This document shows, one piece after another, positions 6,746-8,191 of a stretch of 8,191 nt of DNA (position 1 is the first letter of the stretch; each line of letters begins with the position of its first letter). The stretch comes from CAZQVN01 sp964596775 (GTDB lineage: Bacteria > Eisenbacteria > RBG-16-71-46 > JABDJR01 > JAWXBZ01), in contig CAZQVN010000099.1 in NCBI GenBank assembly GCA_964596775.1, forward strand, positions 1-8,191, read 5' to 3'. A program made the position numbers and the translations under genes. Below the pieces are notes generated by a model, which saw nothing but the letters and a program-made list of their open reading frames with translations, had not been told where the DNA came from and did no database searches.

Positions 6746-6845
6746 NNNNNNNNNNNNNNNNNNNNNNNNNNNNNNNNNNNNNNNNNNNNNNNNNNNNNNN
6801 NNNNNNNNNNNNNNNNNNNNNNNNNNNNNNNNNNNNNNNNNNNNN
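6746..6845. other. Assembly gap of exactly 100 N
   Basis: A run of exactly 100 N is the usual placeholder for a scaffold join of unknown length. Real distance, and even adjacency, of the two sides is therefore not shown. GC content and coding style drop visibly to the right of it. A gap flanked by a toxin fragment on one side and an inverted repeat on the other is consistent with a collapsed repeat or mobile element. Confidence 0.95.
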
Positions 6846-6848
6846 GTA

Positions 6849-6893
6849 TCGGGGTCCGTGGTAGGATTCGCGTGTCACTGGATCTGACCCCGA
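6849..6893. repeat. 8-bp inverted repeat beside the gap, possible mobile-element end
   Basis: TCGGGGTC (6849-6856) and GACCCCGA (6886-6893) are perfect inverted copies 29 nt apart. The inner part GTGTCACTGGATCTGACCCC resembles sequences I associate with repetitive, transposase-linked intergenic elements in environmental genomes, but that recollection is unverified. The rest of 6846-7013 holds no convincing gene start; its only other structure is the palindrome GCCTGCAGGC at 6968-6977. Confidence 0.3.
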
Positions 6894-7013
6894 CCAGCAT
6901 CCGCCGCAGCACGGCTCCTGCCGTCGTGGAGATCTGATGATGGGTCACGGGGTTTTTGTACCGGATCGCCTGCAGGCAGCTTTCGGGTCGCTGCGATATT
7001 CTCGCTCGTTATA

Positions 7014-7487
7014 TTGTTCTTCCCCACTGAGAGTTCAACAGCTAAGCCTTCTATTTCCCTCCGACGAATGCCGGCTGGCCCGGCGCGATTTTCGATCTTC
7101 GCTTTCCAGCTCACCGAAGAACCGCTCTCAGTTGAGATCGACCCGGAGAAGTGGATTCTTCGATCCGTTGTTATGGACCAGAGTGGCGTCGAGGATTCTG
7201 GGCCGTCAGCAGCACGGTTACGGGTTCTTCCACCGGTGCCGAATCCGTTCGAGTCACGTGTCCTTTTCAGGGTCGAGATGACCAGAGGTGGAACCGTGGA
7301 TTTCACGATCCTGGACGTCTCGGGCCGGGCGATTTGGCGAGACCGACAGCGGTTCACGACCGGCTGGCACGACCTGCTCTGGGAGGGCAGGACAAGCGCG
7401 GGACAGGAGGTTTCCGCGGGAGTGTACTGGCTTCGGGTTGAAGCTGAAGGCACGACTCAAGTGAGGAAGCTCGTCAAGCTCCGGTGA
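7014..7487 (+). CDS. C-terminal part of a secreted protein with FlgD/Por-type tail
   Basis: The frame is open from 6888 to the stop at 7485-7487; a TTG at 7014 and an ATG at 7068 are possible starts, neither with a ribosome site. DPEKWILR (about residues 43-50 from 7014) resembles the junction seen near the end of secreted peptidases and other exported FCB proteins. The last 85 residues form a FlgD-like Ig or type IX secretion tail: PPVPNPFESRVLF, then VDFTILDVSGRAIW, GWHDLLWEGRTSAGQEV, and SAGVYWLRVEAEG before RKLVKLR. Such tails follow large extracellular catalytic or adhesive domains and direct export and surface anchoring. Here those domains are missing, since upstream sequence in all frames up to the gap shows no matching domain. 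The gene is thus a 3' remnant or lost its front at the scaffold join. An upstream stretch FSLVILFFPTESSTA looks hydrophobic but is too weak to call a signal peptide. Confidence 0.65.
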   Translation: MFFPTESSTAKPSISLRRMPAGPARFSIFAFQLTEEPLSVEIDPEKWILRSVVMDQSGVEDSGPSAARLRVLPPVPNPFESRVLFRVEMTRGGTVDFTILDVSGRAIWRDRQRFTTGWHDLLWEGRTSAGQEVSAGVYWLRVEAEGTTQVRKLVKLR

Positions 7488-7566
7488 ACGAAACAGGCAG
7501 GACGGAAATCGACATCGTAGTTGGTTTCGGGTCCAAGGCCATTTCAAGGATGAAGGGAGAACAGAC

Positions 7567-8191
7567 ATGAAGGCACGGGTTTTCGTCATGATGGCCGCCG
7601 TGGCAGGCTCTGCATTCGCAGCTCCATGCTCGATGGCGGGCCCCAACGCCAACTCGAAGATTCTCATTCACCTGGCCGCCCCGACAACGAAGAACGCGTG
7701 TACCCGGAGCGTGGCCCAGCCCGCCTGCAACGACATCGTGACCGAGGGAAACCTCTGGCCGAGCACCTACTTGCCTACCTCCTGGTGACGGACGCCGACG
7801 CGACGGCCGGGGTGGCCGGTGTGCAGTGCGGTATCGACTATCTGGGTGCCGCCAGCCTCGGAGTGGACGTTTTCAGCTGGACGAACTGCGCGACCCTGGA
7901 GTTTCCCACAGCCAACTGGCCGGACGCGGGCACGGGGAACCTCATCACCTGGAGCTCGACCTCAGCCTGTCAGACGACCGAGCCTGGCGGGTCCGGAACG
8001 GGGGTCGTCGCCGTGGCGGGTTATTTCTACTGCGCCGCATACACGCCTGATTTCCTGAGGGTCACGCCGCGACCCGTCGACCTTCTGGCGAAAGTGGCGA
8101 GCTGCGATTCCAGAGAAGACACTCTGCTCACTCCAACACACCTCGGGTTTGCCGCTTTCTCGGTCGGGGGCCTTGTTCCGGGTTATAATCC
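7567..8191 (+). pseudogene. Secreted protein of Eisenbacteria style, frameshifted, cut by right edge
   Basis: ATG 7567 follows GGGAGA with a 6-nt spacer. The start MKARVFVMMAAVAGSAFA is a clear signal peptide with an Ala-Phe-Ala cleavage site. The mature start, AGPNANSKILIHL with CTRSVAQPACND, resembles a family of short secreted proteins that I associate with Eisenbacteria-type genomes. The first frame ends at TGA 7786-7788, but a second frame, open from 7755 to the edge, carries the rest of the same protein: LLAYLLVTDADATAGVAGVQ, CGIDYLG, SWTNCATLEFP, GNLITWSS, VVAVAGYFYCAAY, TPRPVDLLAKVASC and a final PGYNP. One missing base between about 7744 and 7757 (near GAGGGAAACC) would restore continuity. 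This is a recent frameshift or a low-coverage base error. Function unknown; four to six cysteines suggest disulphides outside the cell. The 79 bases before it hold nothing beyond the ribosome site. Confidence 0.65.

Noticed and set aside
8183..8190. TTATAAT near the right edge as a promoter
   Set aside because: It lies inside the coding frame as the Gly-Tyr-Asn codons of the secreted protein, with no -35 box.
1..8191. tRNA, rRNA, CRISPR array or tandem repeat array
   Set aside because: No cloverleaf, ribosomal RNA segment, or regularly spaced direct repeats were seen on either strand.

Overview
The window is a high-GC bacterial, probably metagenome-assembled, scaffold that contains a 100-N gap. 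The FlgD/Por-type C-terminal tail, the secreted low-complexity protein at the right edge and the TPR-CHAT/sigma-factor operon suggest a member of the Fibrobacterota-Chlorobiota-Bacteroidota (FCB) group, most like Candidatus Eisenbacteria. This is a judgement from protein style, not a search.

Layout. (1) 1-275, minus strand: the start of an unrecognised multi-pass membrane protein that runs off the left edge. (2) 276-607: a divergent intergenic region with a consensus extended -10 promoter and a strongly foldable leader, including a nested two-tier hairpin followed by a short T-run. (3) 608-6606, plus strand: a tight five-gene operon. Its genes are a secreted TPR-CHAT His/Cys protease, a 107-residue orphan protein ending in Cys-Pro-Cys-Gly-Gly-Pro, a radical SAM enzyme with a truncated SPASM domain, an ECF-like sigma factor, and a single-pass membrane protein in the anti-sigma position. 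After the first 48-nt gap, every junction is 2 nt or an overlap. (4) 6607-6845: a decayed VapC-like PIN-domain fragment on the minus strand, running into the assembly gap. (5) 6846-8191: lower-GC DNA with different coding style. It holds an 8-bp inverted repeat next to the gap, the C-terminal end of a secreted protein with a FlgD-like tail, and a secreted Eisenbacteria-style protein interrupted by a frameshift and cut by the right edge.

The most interesting feature is the operon. A small protein with a Pro/Gly/Cys-rich tail lies directly between a CHAT protease and a radical SAM enzyme, as in ribosomally made, post-translationally modified peptide (RiPP) loci, with a sigma/anti-sigma pair in the same transcript. 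A working model is that the radical SAM enzyme modifies the 107-residue protein, the CHAT protein acts as a protease outside the inner membrane, and the sigma/membrane-protein pair senses the envelope and drives expression. Only the gene order, motifs and couplings are seen; the functional links are inferred. No transporter or second precursor copy is visible in the window.
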